Below, in pieces: positions 31,082 to 38,909 of a DNA stretch of 64,000 nucleotides; position 1 is the stretch's first letter; every line of letters starts with the position of its first letter. The translations under genes were made by a program, and so were the position numbers. Location of the stretch: the NCBI RefSeq assembly GCF_000720475.1, contig NZ_JOAP01000001.1, forward strand, positions 186,001 through 250,000. The letters are read 5' to 3'. The stretch is from Streptomyces aureocirculatus (lineage in GTDB: Bacteria > Actinomycetota > Actinomycetes > Streptomycetales > Streptomycetaceae). The notes under the pieces are model-generated. The model saw only the letters and a list, made by a program, of their open reading frames with translations, was not told the origin of the DNA and did no database searches.

Positions 31082-32620
31082 ATGACCACCCCGCGTACCA
31101 CGTACGTGACCACGACCATTCCCTACGTCAACGCCCGCCCGCACCTGGGCTTCGCCCTGGAGATCGTCCAGGCGGACGTTCTCGCCCGGCACCGCAGGCA
31201 CCGCGGCGACCGGGTCCGCTTCCTCAGCGGCACGGACGACAACTCGCTGAAGAACGTCCTCGCCGCCGAGGCGGCCGGCGTCCCCGTACAGGAACTGGTG
31301 GACCGCAACGCGGAGGCGTTCGCCGCGCTGCGCGGACCCCTGGCCCTTTCCTTCGACGACTTCATCCGCACCAGCCGCGACCCGCGCCACCGGGTGGGCG
31401 TGGAACGCCTGTGGCGGCGGTGCGCGGAGTCGGGCGACCTGTACCGCAAGCACTACGAGGGCCTGTACTGCGTCGGCTGCGAGCAGTTCTACACACCGGC
31501 CGAACTCGTCGAAGGGCGCTGCGCCGAGCACGGCACGCGACCCCGGCCCGTCGCCGAGGAGAACTGGTTCTTCCGGCTCTCCCGGTACGGGGACCATCTG
31601 CACGAGCTGATCTCGTCCGGGCGCCTGCGCATCGAGCCCGCCGTGCGCCGCAACGAGGTGCTCGCGCTCATCGAGGGCGGCCTGCACGACTTCTCGGTGT
31701 CACGCTCGCACACGCGGGCGCGCGGCTGGGGCATCCCCGTGCCCGACGACCCCGAGCAGGTCGTCTACGTCTGGTGGGACGCCCTCGGCAACTACGTCAC
31801 CAGCCTCGGTTACGGCACCGGCGACCCCGCGTACGAGCAGTGGTGGAGCGGTGCGACGCGCCGCACCCACCTCGTCGGCAAGGGCGTCGTCCGCTTCCAC
31901 GCGGTGTACTGGCCTGCCATGCTCCTGTCGGCCGGACTGCCGCTGCCCACGGACGTCCTGGTGCACGACTACCTCACCGTGGACGGCCGCAAGATCAGCA
32001 AGTCGGCCGGCGCGACCGTCGATCCGACGGAACTCGTCGCGGAGTTCGGGACGGACGCGGTGCGGTGGTGGCTGCTGCGTGACGTGCCGCGCGTCGGCGA
32101 CGCGGACTTCACCCGGGAGCGGCTCGTCGCCCGGGCGGACGCCGACTTCGCGGGTGGCCTGGGGAACCTCGTCAACCGGGTCGTGACGATGGCGCACCGC
32201 TTCCGCGACGGCCGGGTGCCGGTGCCCGGCGCTCCGGCCGTGGGCACGGAGCGGCTCGTGGCCGCCTGCCGGGAGGTTCCGGCACAGGTCGACGACGCGC
32301 TGGCGGGCTTCGACTTCCGGCGGGCGGTGGACGCCGTCTGGCGGGTGGTCGCGGAGGCCGACCGCTGTGTCGAAGGCACCCGGCCCTGGGAGCTGGCCAA
32401 GGCCGAGCGCGCGGGCGATGTGGCGGCGGGCGACCGCCTCGACGGGGTGCTCGCCGCCCTGGTCGGCGCGTGTCGCACGGTCGCGGACCAACTCGGCCCG
32501 TTCGTACCGGAGTCGGCGTCCCGGGTGACCGCGCAGTGCACACCCACCGCCGACGGGCGACTCCCGCGGGCACGGCCACTGTTTCCGCGCGTCGGCGAGT
32601 CACCGCGTCCGGCGGTCTGA
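31082..32620 (+). CDS. metG: Methionyl-tRNA synthetase
   Basis: A 512-residue class I aminoacyl-tRNA synthetase that charges tRNA-Met. The HIGH-equivalent HLGF is at residues 21-24 after IPYVNARP, and KISKS at 304-308. A zinc knuckle is visible around residues 130-150 (YCVGCEQFY ... CAEHG, so C-x2-C and C-x2-H). WWDALGNYV and VRFHAVYWPAML match the methionine pocket. It lacks a C-terminal tRNA-binding (EMAP-like) domain. ATG at 31082 follows GGAGG (31072-31076). Streptomyces often carry more than one MetRS; whether this is the sole or a second copy cannot be told here. It lies behind a Met leader peptide and attenuator. Confidence 0.95.
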   Translation: MTTPRTTYVTTTIPYVNARPHLGFALEIVQADVLARHRRHRGDRVRFLSGTDDNSLKNVLAAEAAGVPVQELVDRNAEAFAALRGPLALSFDDFIRTSRDPRHRVGVERLWRRCAESGDLYRKHYEGLYCVGCEQFYTPAELVEGRCAEHGTRPRPVAEENWFFRLSRYGDHLHELISSGRLRIEPAVRRNEVLALIEGGLHDFSVSRSHTRARGWGIPVPDDPEQVVYVWWDALGNYVTSLGYGTGDPAYEQWWSGATRRTHLVGKGVVRFHAVYWPAMLLSAGLPLPTDVLVHDYLTVDGRKISKSAGATVDPTELVAEFGTDAVRWWLLRDVPRVGDADFTRERLVARADADFAGGLGNLVNRVVTMAHRFRDGRVPVPGAPAVGTERLVAACREVPAQVDDALAGFDFRRAVDAVWRVVAEADRCVEGTRPWELAKAERAGDVAAGDRLDGVLAALVGACRTVADQLGPFVPESASRVTAQCTPTADGRLPRARPLFPRVGESPRPAV

Positions 32621-32652
32621 GAACGGCACTGCCGGGTCAGGTCGCTGGTGGC

Positions 32653-33171
32653 CTATCGCCCAGGGCCGGACCGGCCCTGGGCGAACCGCCTGCGCACCTC
32701 GGCCCGTTCGGCGAGCCCGGCGGGGAAGCCCGGGCCCATGCGCGGCCTGGTGTCCTCCGACGTCATCGGCGCCTTGCAGTGGCCGCACACCACTTCGGCG
32801 GTGCTCTCGTGGCCGCACGGCTCGTGCCGGAAGACGACCGGCGCGCCGTCGTCGCCGCTGAGCCAGCGGTTGCCCCAACTGTTCATGGCGGCGAGCACGC
32901 CGAAGAAGTCGCGGCCCTTCTCGGTGAGCACGTAGTCGTGCCGCACCGGCTCGCTCTGATACGGGCGCTTCTCCAGGAGGCCTTCGTCGACGAGACGGCG
33001 CAGCCGGTCGGCGAGGGTGTTGCGCGCGATGCCGAGCTGCTGCTGGAACGCGTCGAACCGCGTGACCCCGTAGAAGGCCTCACGCAGCACGAGCGGCGTC
33101 CACCAGTCGCCGAGCAGATCCATCGTGCGCGCGATGGAACAGGGCCAATTCGCAAAGGAAGTACGCCTCAT
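32653..33171 (-). CDS. HxlR-type winged-helix regulator with C-terminal zinc ribbon
   Basis: A 172-residue HxlR/YodB-type regulator. The conserved N-terminal Cys is in NWPCSIARTMDLLGDWWTPLVLREAFYG (about residue 11), as used for electrophile sensing in the family; the winged helix continues RFDAFQQQLGIARNTLADRLRRLVDEGLL. After residue ~110 there is an added putative zinc site, HEPCGHESTAEVVCGHCKAP, found in a subset of HxlR proteins. ATG at 33171. Its target is not evident: it is convergent with metG and tail-to-head with the CGNR gene. Confidence 0.92.
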   Translation of the reverse strand: MRRTSFANWPCSIARTMDLLGDWWTPLVLREAFYGVTRFDAFQQQLGIARNTLADRLRRLVDEGLLEKRPYQSEPVRHDYVLTEKGRDFFGVLAAMNSWGNRWLSGDDGAPVVFRHEPCGHESTAEVVCGHCKAPMTSEDTRPRMGPGFPAGLAERAEVRRRFAQGRSGPGR

Positions 33172-33265
33172 GAGGCCAGCATAGGAAGGGTTCGCGCGGG
33201 TGTACGCCTCCCGGAACCCGGTGAAGTACTTCGTGGAACCCGGAGAAGCACTGCACGAGAGCCCC

Positions 33266-33919
33266 TCAACCCGCGGTGTCCCTGCCCTCCTTGGCGCGCC
33301 GGTGGCTCGCCACCCGCTCACGGGTCGCGCACCGCGGCGAACAGTAGCGGCGCGCCGTACCGCTGCCGCCGGTGATGTACACGGAGTCGCACCGCGGTGA
33401 CGCGCACAGCCCGCCGGGTGCCCGCTGGCGGTCCCAGAGCAGCACGGCCAGGGCCATGCAGGACGAGGCCAGGAACCATTCCGCCCAGGGCGCGGAGTCG
33501 TCGCCGTCCAGGTGGATGTGCCAGGGCGTGCCGCCGCCGTGCGCGGTGAGCCGGACCGGTCCGCACCCCTCGGCGAGGAGTTTGTTCAGGCGGGCCGCCG
33601 CGGCGCCGACACCGGGAGCGGCGAAGACGTCGCGGAGGCGGTCGGACACGGTGCGCATGTCCGCCACGTCCTGGGCGGTCACGTCCAGCGGGCCCTGTTC
33701 CCCGTACTCGCGCAGCACCGCGGTGACCGACGCGACGCCGGGCGCGTCGGGTCCGTCCGCGCTCAGGACGTTGACCAGTGCTGCGGCGCGCTGCGCCGAG
33801 CGCAGGACGGAATGGCGCGTGGACCACTCGCCCTCGGACGCCCCTGCGTCGTCGCGCGGTTGTGCGGCCGCACCCTTTTCACCCTTCGGCTTCTCCACGA
33901 GAGCCAGAGTAACGCCCAT
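33266..33919 (-). CDS. CGNR zinc-finger/ABATE-domain regulator
   Basis: A 217-residue protein with an N-terminal ABATE-type helical domain (LRSAQRAAALVNVLSADG, VSDRLRDVFAAPGVGAAAARLNKLLAEG) and a C-terminal CGNR-type zinc finger: CASPRCDSVYI followed by RRYCSPRCATRERVASHRR, where the name-giving CGNR is CATR. The family is annotated as putative stress-induced transcription regulators. ATG at 33919 leaves 35 bases to the divergent MFS start. Four GTAACG half-sites symmetric about 33939 fill this region, so it probably represses itself and the exporter. Confidence 0.88.
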   Translation of the reverse strand: MGVTLALVEKPKGEKGAAAQPRDDAGASEGEWSTRHSVLRSAQRAAALVNVLSADGPDAPGVASVTAVLREYGEQGPLDVTAQDVADMRTVSDRLRDVFAAPGVGAAAARLNKLLAEGCGPVRLTAHGGGTPWHIHLDGDDSAPWAEWFLASSCMALAVLLWDRQRAPGGLCASPRCDSVYITGGSGTARRYCSPRCATRERVASHRRAKEGRDTAG

Positions 33920-33969
33920 AGCCAGCCCACCCGTTACCTTGTAACGTCGCAGCCATGCCAAAGCGTTAC
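33909..33969. promoter_or_regulatory. Nested-dyad operator of GTAACG half-sites
   Basis: Central perfect palindrome CGTTAC-CTT-GTAACG at 33932-33946; outer half-sites GTAACG at 33909-33914 and CGTTAC at 33964-33969. All four share one dyad centre at 33939, with matching half-sites 32 bp (about three helical turns) apart. The outer sites overlap the first codons of the two divergent genes. Confidence 0.7.
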
Positions 33970-35313
33970 AACATCGGGCGGTACCTCACGGGTGCCACCG
34001 CCGCGCGCACCGGTGACGAGATGACAGGTCCCGCCCTGCTCCTGGTGGGGCTCTCGGTGACGGGTTCGGCGTCGACGGCCTCGGCGCTCCTGTCGGCGGT
34101 CACGCTCTCCGCTGCCGTGGGCGGGCCCGTCTTCGGGGCGCTGCTCGACCGGGCCGTACGGCCGGGGCGGCTGCTCACCGCCGCGCTGGCCGCGTACTCC
34201 CTGGCGCTGCTCGCCATCCTGCTGAGCCTCGGCCGTCTGCCGCTGCCGCTCGTCCACGCCACCGCCCTGTGCGGCGGCCTGCTCGGCCCCGCCCTGGCCG
34301 GTGGCTGGACCTCGCAACTGCCGCAGGTGACCGACCCGGAGAACCTGCCGCGCGCCACCGCACTGGACGCCCTGACCTACAACTTCGCGGCCTTGGCGGG
34401 ACCGGCACTCGCCGGCGCGGTCGCCATGGCGGCGGGGGCTCCGGTGGGCGTCGTGGTGTCCCTGGCCCTGATAGTCCTCGCGCTGCCCGCGGCATGGACA
34501 CTGCCCGACCGCTCCCCCGCGACCGCACCCGCGCCTTCCCTCACGTCTGCTCGCGCGCCCTCCCCCACGTCCACCCCCGCGCCCTCCCCGACGTCCGACG
34601 CCGCTCCTTCCCGCACGGACGCCGCCGCTCCTCCCCCGCCGCCCGCCTCCGCGCCCCCGACCACACCTCCGCGCTCGTCCGTCCTCGCCGATCTGCGGTC
34701 GGGCTTCGCAGCCATCGGCCGCATCCGCCCCCTCGCGCGCGCCACGCTGACCTCCGTCATCTCCTACGCGGGCGTCGGCATCCTGGTGACCTGCACACCC
34801 CTGCTCGGCGAACGGGCCCTGGGCACCACCGACTCGGGCACCTTCCTCCTGGCCGCCCTCGCCGCCGCCTCCCTGGCCGCCAACGCCCTGCTGGCCCGGT
34901 ACCCCGGCGTGCTGCGGCCCGACGCGACGATCCTGGGCAGCACGCTCACCCTCGCCGGGGCGCTGCTCCTGGCCGCGACCCTGTCGCCCCTCGGGCTGTT
35001 CGCGGCCATGGCGGTCGCGGGCGCCGGGGCGGGCCCGCAGCTCACGGCCCTGTTCGCGGTGCGGCACCGGGAGGCCCCCGCGCACCTGCGCGGGCAGATC
35101 TTCACCACCGGAGCCAGCCTGAAGATCACCGGTTACGCGATCGGCGCGGGCCTCGGCGGCCCGCTGGCCACCTGGTCCCTCTCCGGCTCGCTCCTCGTGG
35201 CCGCGGGCTTCGAAATCCTCGCGGCCCTCGGCTTCGTGGCGCTGTCGGGAGCGGGCGGCGGTCAACGTCCTGGTGTGCCCCACCGCTCCCAGGGAACCCG
35301 TACGTCACCCTGA
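33955..35313 (+). CDS. MFS exporter with repeat-expanded central loop
   Basis: A 452-residue MFS protein with two six-helix bundles (residues ~20-182 and ~255-430). Loop A is GALLDRAVRPGRLL; PQLTALFAVRHREAPAHLRGQ is the matching region in the second half. The cytosolic central loop is enlarged by four 8-residue units of the type APSPTSTP (residues 193-224, bases 34531-34626) followed by a Pro run. ATG at 33955, inside the operator shared with the divergent CGNR regulator, which probably controls it. Likely a drug or metabolite exporter. Confidence 0.9.
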   Translation: MPKRYNIGRYLTGATAARTGDEMTGPALLLVGLSVTGSASTASALLSAVTLSAAVGGPVFGALLDRAVRPGRLLTAALAAYSLALLAILLSLGRLPLPLVHATALCGGLLGPALAGGWTSQLPQVTDPENLPRATALDALTYNFAALAGPALAGAVAMAAGAPVGVVVSLALIVLALPAAWTLPDRSPATAPAPSLTSARAPSPTSTPAPSPTSDAAPSRTDAAAPPPPPASAPPTTPPRSSVLADLRSGFAAIGRIRPLARATLTSVISYAGVGILVTCTPLLGERALGTTDSGTFLLAALAAASLAANALLARYPGVLRPDATILGSTLTLAGALLLAATLSPLGLFAAMAVAGAGAGPQLTALFAVRHREAPAHLRGQIFTTGASLKITGYAIGAGLGGPLATWSLSGSLLVAAGFEILAALGFVALSGAGGGQRPGVPHRSQGTRTSP

Positions 35314-35441
35314 CGCGCCGACGCCACAGGGCCCTCACCTGTGCGCGCGGCCGTAACGTCCGGCTCGTCCCGGGCGTTCCGCCGTGAGCCACACCTGCCC
35401 GCCGCGTGGGGCGCCCACCGCACCGCCGAAAGTGAGCTTTC

Positions 35442-35966
35442 GTGCCCCTGCCCGCACCGTCCGTACCGTCCGCGCACCCAGCGCGTTCAGCACATCCGGC
35501 GCACTCAGCGCACTCCGCACCCCTCCTGCGCCGCATCGTCGTCCTCGCCCTGCTCCCCCTCATGACGGTGGTCAGCGGCACTCTGCTCGCCCCTGCGCAC
35601 GCGCTGGGGAGCGCGCCGGGTGAACACAGGGCCGAGGCGCGGGAGATCCATATCCGCTACCACCAACTGCTCGACGCCATGGAGGATGTCGCCGAAGAGA
35701 TGCGCGCCGACGGGCGCTCCGACGAGGAGATCGCCCGGCGCCTGGTCGACATGCGCAACGAGGCCAAGGACATCACCCGGGCCGGTATGTCCCCGGAGGC
35801 GGTGAAGGAGCTGGAAGCCCGCAAGATGAAGAAGTACGGCAATCCACTGGGCCCGACAGCGGACCAGCAGTTCGCCAGGTACGGCAGTTGGGCGGCGGTG
35901 ATCGCGGCGGCCACCCGCAGCAGCGCCGCCGTCGACCGGGAACCCGGCCTCGAGCGGCGCCGCTGA
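35442..35966 (+). CDS. Secreted small protein resembling a polymorphic-toxin C-terminal domain
   Basis: A 174-residue exported protein. After a His/Ser/Pro-rich n-region (itself repetitive), RRIVVLALLPLMTVVSGTLLAPAHA is a signal peptide with likely cleavage after residue ~54, leaving a ~120-residue mature domain: helical, with MRNEAKDITRAGMSPEA, then KMKKYGNPLGPTADQQF, GSWAAVI and a VD-x-x-x-GL end. This pattern (R..N/K..kYGnPlGPt..SW..Vi) recalls C-terminal toxin domains of actinomycete secreted polymorphic toxins, but here it is free-standing. Its TGA overlaps the ATG of the next gene (TGATG). Activity is inference; it has no recognised catalytic motif. Confidence 0.6.
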   Translation: MPLPAPSVPSAHPARSAHPAHSAHSAPLLRRIVVLALLPLMTVVSGTLLAPAHALGSAPGEHRAEAREIHIRYHQLLDAMEDVAEEMRADGRSDEEIARRLVDMRNEAKDITRAGMSPEAVKELEARKMKKYGNPLGPTADQQFARYGSWAAVIAAATRSSAAVDREPGLERRR

Positions 35967-36469
35967 TGCCTGCCATAGACGAACCCGCCGTCCCGACCCG
36001 CGAGGTCGTGCTGCAGGACTACGACCGGCACGGGCGGATCTGGTCGCTCGACATCACGACGGGCGTGCTCTCCCCCGGCTCCGGGCGCTGTCATGGATTC
36101 GTGCACCTCACGGACGCCTCCCGGCAGGGCGACGTCGCCGTGGCCGCCGCCCTGTACGCCGACGGTCCGGGGTCGGGCACGCTCTGGCTGCAGTACGGGC
36201 CGACGCGGTGGGACTGCTCACGGGTGGCCGTACGGCAGGCGTCCGAGGGGGACGGCCACCGTCTTTTCACGGTGTTCGGGACGGGCGGCCCTGAGCTCGA
36301 ACTCCGCTACCCGGCGCCGGACCCCGGCCCCTTCGACCCGGCGTACGACTGGATCGACACCGTCGCGGACGACTTCTTCCTGTGGGCCGCCGAGCGGCTC
36401 GGGGACGAAGGCGGCAGCTCCCGGCACACCCTCACGGAGCACTTCGGCGCCGGCTTCCTGCCCGACTGA
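35966..36469 (+). CDS. Acidic cytosolic protein, possible immunity partner
   Basis: A 168-residue protein without signal peptide or membrane helix, rich in Asp/Glu. It starts in a TGATG overlap with the secreted-protein gene, so it is made in step with it. Segments VVLQDYDRHGRIWSLDITTGVLSPGSGRCHGFVHL and WIDTVADDFFLWAAERLGDEGG look like a compact alpha/beta domain, but I recognise no family. Position, size, acidity and cytosolic location fit an immunity protein for the exported partner; that is inference. Its last 38 bases overlap the 3' end of the convergent TetR gene. Confidence 0.6.
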   Translation: MPAIDEPAVPTREVVLQDYDRHGRIWSLDITTGVLSPGSGRCHGFVHLTDASRQGDVAVAAALYADGPGSGTLWLQYGPTRWDCSRVAVRQASEGDGHRLFTVFGTGGPELELRYPAPDPGPFDPAYDWIDTVADDFFLWAAERLGDEGGSSRHTLTEHFGAGFLPD

Positions 36470-37124
36470 AGATGTCCGGCGAGGTCAGGGCCCCGCTTTG
36501 GGGCCCGCTGTCCGGCCAGGGCAGGATCGCTCCGAGGAGGGCCCGCGCGCACAGGTCCCGCACCTGCGCGCGCGTCAGTTCCGGCCCATCGAGCCACTCC
36601 AGACAGACCGCCACCATGAAGGCCAGCCAGCCGCGCACGGCCAGCTTCAGGGCGGGCAGCTCGGCGGCCAGCGGGGCGGTCTCGGGGTCCGCGGTGAGGG
36701 CGGCGAGGATCTGCCGCTCCTGCGCGGCGAGCCCTTCGCCGTACACCGCCCGCACCGTGGGATCGCCCGCCTCCTTGGCGCGGTGGAAGGCACGGAACCC
36801 CTGGGCGTGGCCCTCCACGTAGCCCAGGAAGGCGTCGAGGCCGACCCCGAGCTGCTCGCGCACCGGCAGACCCGGTTCGGCGGTCGTCAGGCGCAGCATG
36901 CGGTCGCTCTCGCGCTGGACGACCGCGGCGAAGAAGTCCCGTTTCGTCGGGAAGTAGTGGTACAGCAGCCCGCGGGAGACACCCGCGATCTCGGCGACCC
37001 GCTCGATCCAGACGTCGTCGTAGGGGTTCTGTGCGAACAGCCGCGCCCCCACCGTGAGCAGTTGCTCCCTGCGCTCCTGGGTACTCAGCCTGCGCCGGGG
37101 GCTGTGCTGCGGGTTCGCGGCCAT
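36432..37124 (-). CDS. TetR-family transcriptional repressor
   Basis: A 230-residue TetR regulator. DNA-binding helices are RREQLLTVGARLFAQNPYDDV and VAEIAGVSRGLLYHYFPTKRDFFAAVV (residues ~18-72); the ligand-binding domain follows with RGWLAFMVAVCLEWLDG. ATG at 37124. It is divergent from a cytochrome P450 gene 119 bases away, with GTTCAACAA/TTGTTGAAT inverted sites between, so it likely represses the P450 and itself. Confidence 0.93.
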   Translation of the reverse strand: MAANPQHSPRRRLSTQERREQLLTVGARLFAQNPYDDVWIERVAEIAGVSRGLLYHYFPTKRDFFAAVVQRESDRMLRLTTAEPGLPVREQLGVGLDAFLGYVEGHAQGFRAFHRAKEAGDPTVRAVYGEGLAAQERQILAALTADPETAPLAAELPALKLAVRGWLAFMVAVCLEWLDGPELTRAQVRDLCARALLGAILPWPDSGPQSGALTSPDIFSRAGSRRRSAP

Positions 37125-37145
37125 GGCAGCACCTTACTTGACGTC

Positions 37146-37185
37146 GGTTCAACAACAGCACCAGACTGGAAGCCCTTGTTGAATC
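37146..37185. promoter_or_regulatory. Inverted GGTTCAACAA/TTGTTGAATC operator
   Basis: Arms at 37146-37155 and 37176-37185 match in 9 of 10 positions with a 20-base spacer; a related CAACA at 37192-37196 pairs with TGTTG at 37177-37181. These lie between the divergent TetR and P450 genes and suit TetR-family binding. Confidence 0.5.
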
Positions 37186-37243
37186 CACGTACAACAGGCT
37201 CTGGCCACGCCAAGGAGCCCTGTGCACAAGGGAGATGGCGGCC

Positions 37244-38719
37244 ATGGCGCAGACCACACAGCCGACGGGGAGCGCCGGGCCACCGCCCGAGGGCCTGCCG
37301 AAGGGGTTTCGCAGCGCGGAGGCCGGCTGGCCACGGCTCGACCGGATACCGCACCCGTCCCGCCGTGTTCCGCTGATCGGCGACGTGCTCGGCGCGAACG
37401 TCCGCACGCCCGTGCAGGACTCGATGGCCATCGGGCGCCGCCTCGGTCCCGTCTTCCGCCGCAAGGCCTTCGGCAAGGAGATCGTCTTCGTCTGGGGCGC
37501 ACGGCTCGCGGCCGAGCTCGCCGACGAGGCGCGGTTCGCCAAGCACGTGGGGCTCGGCGTGGCCAATCTGCGGCCGGTGGCGGGCGACGGCCTGTTCACG
37601 GCGTACAACCACGAGCCCAACTGGCAGTTGGCGCACGACATACTGGCGCCCGGCTTCAGCCGGGAGGCGATGGCGGGCTATCACCCGCTGATGCTGGACG
37701 TGGCCGGGCAGCTCATGGCCCGCTGGGACGCCTCGGCGGCCGCCGGGCGGGCCGTGGACGTGCCGGGCGACATGACGAAGCTGACCCTGGAGACCATCTC
37801 CCGCACCGGGTTCGGGCACGACTTCGGCTCCTTCGAACGGGCCAGGCCGCACCCCTTCGTGAGCGCCATGGTCGGCACGCTCTCGCACGCGCAGCGGCGC
37901 AACGTCCTGCCACCCGCGCTCGCACCCGTGCTGCTGCGCCGGGCCGAGCGGCGCAACGCCGCCGACATGGCGTACCTGAACCACACCGTCGACGGGGTGA
38001 TCGCCGCCCGGCGTGCCGCCGACGCCTCGGGCTCCCGCGGCGACCTTCTGGACCGGATGCTGGACGTCGCCCACCCCGACACCGGCGAACGCCTGTCTCC
38101 GGAGAACATCCGCCGACAGGTCATCACCTTCCTGGTGGCCGGGCACGAGACGACGTCGGGCGCCCTGTCGTTCGCGCTGCACTACCTCGCCACCCACCCC
38201 GAGGTGCTCTCCCGCGCGCGGGACGAGGTCGACCAGGTGTGGGGGGCCACGGAGGTGCCCGCGTACGAACAGGTGGCCAAGCTCCGTTACGTACGCCGCG
38301 TCCTCGACGAGTCGCTGCGCCTGTGGCCGACCGCCCCCGCGTTCGCACGGGAGGCCCTGGCGGACACGGTGCTCGGCGGGGTGCACCCGATGCGCCGTGG
38401 CGCGTGGGCGCTGGTGCTCACGATGCTCCTGCACCGGGATCCGGAGGCGTGGGGTCCGCGGCCGGAGGAGTTCACCCCCGACCGGTTCGCGCCCGCCGCG
38501 GTGCGGTCGCGGCCCGCGCACGTCTTCAAGCCGTTCGGCACCGGCGCGCGTGCCTGCATCGGCCGTCAGTTCGCGCTGCACGAGGCGACGCTGGTGCTCG
38601 CGCTGCTCCTTCGCCGCTACGACCTGGTGCCGGACCCGGGCTACCGGCTGCGGGTCGCGGAGCGGCTGACGCTGATGCCGCAGGGGCTGCGGCTGCGGCT
38701 CGTACGCCGGTCCGGGTGA
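37244..38719 (+). CDS. Cytochrome P450, fatty-acid-hydroxylase-like (CYP102-type heme domain)
   Basis: A 491-residue stand-alone P450. AGHETT is at 299-304, ExxR at Glu356-Arg359, and the heme loop FKPFGTGARACIGRQ carries Cys438. The sequence style (HPSRRVPLIGDVLG, NWQLAHDILAPGFS, TYTISLTG-equivalent TLETISRTGFGHDF, AFAREA) matches bacterial CYP102/CYP4-like class II-type enzymes; unlike P450-BM3 there is no fused reductase. ATG 37244 is preferred over 37235 because AAGGGAG at 37228-37234 abuts the earlier ATG but sits 9 bases from this one. Probably controlled by the divergent TetR. Confidence 0.93.
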   Translation: MAQTTQPTGSAGPPPEGLPKGFRSAEAGWPRLDRIPHPSRRVPLIGDVLGANVRTPVQDSMAIGRRLGPVFRRKAFGKEIVFVWGARLAAELADEARFAKHVGLGVANLRPVAGDGLFTAYNHEPNWQLAHDILAPGFSREAMAGYHPLMLDVAGQLMARWDASAAAGRAVDVPGDMTKLTLETISRTGFGHDFGSFERARPHPFVSAMVGTLSHAQRRNVLPPALAPVLLRRAERRNAADMAYLNHTVDGVIAARRAADASGSRGDLLDRMLDVAHPDTGERLSPENIRRQVITFLVAGHETTSGALSFALHYLATHPEVLSRARDEVDQVWGATEVPAYEQVAKLRYVRRVLDESLRLWPTAPAFAREALADTVLGGVHPMRRGAWALVLTMLLHRDPEAWGPRPEEFTPDRFAPAAVRSRPAHVFKPFGTGARACIGRQFALHEATLVLALLLRRYDLVPDPGYRLRVAERLTLMPQGLRLRLVRRSG

Positions 38720-38773
38720 ACCGTGCCGGTACGCCGGTCCGGGTGATCGGGACTGGTACGCCGGTCCGGGTGA
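38702..38773. repeat. 27-bp tandem duplication of the P450 3' end
   Basis: GTACGCCGGTCCGGGTGA occurs perfectly at 38702-38719, 38729-38746 and 38756-38773 (period 27). The first copy is the last five codons and stop of the P450 gene; the other two are outside the gene, each still ending in TGA. Confidence 0.95.
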
Positions 38774-38909
38774 CCCGGCGCCGCCGACCGCGTGACGTGG
38801 CGCCGGGCGGCGGCTCGCGTGGCGGTTGAAGGGCAATTGTCAGACCCGTGCGCAAGAGTGGGGGTTGCACCTTCGACCATGGGAACCGCGCGTTAAGGAG
38901 CCAACCGAC

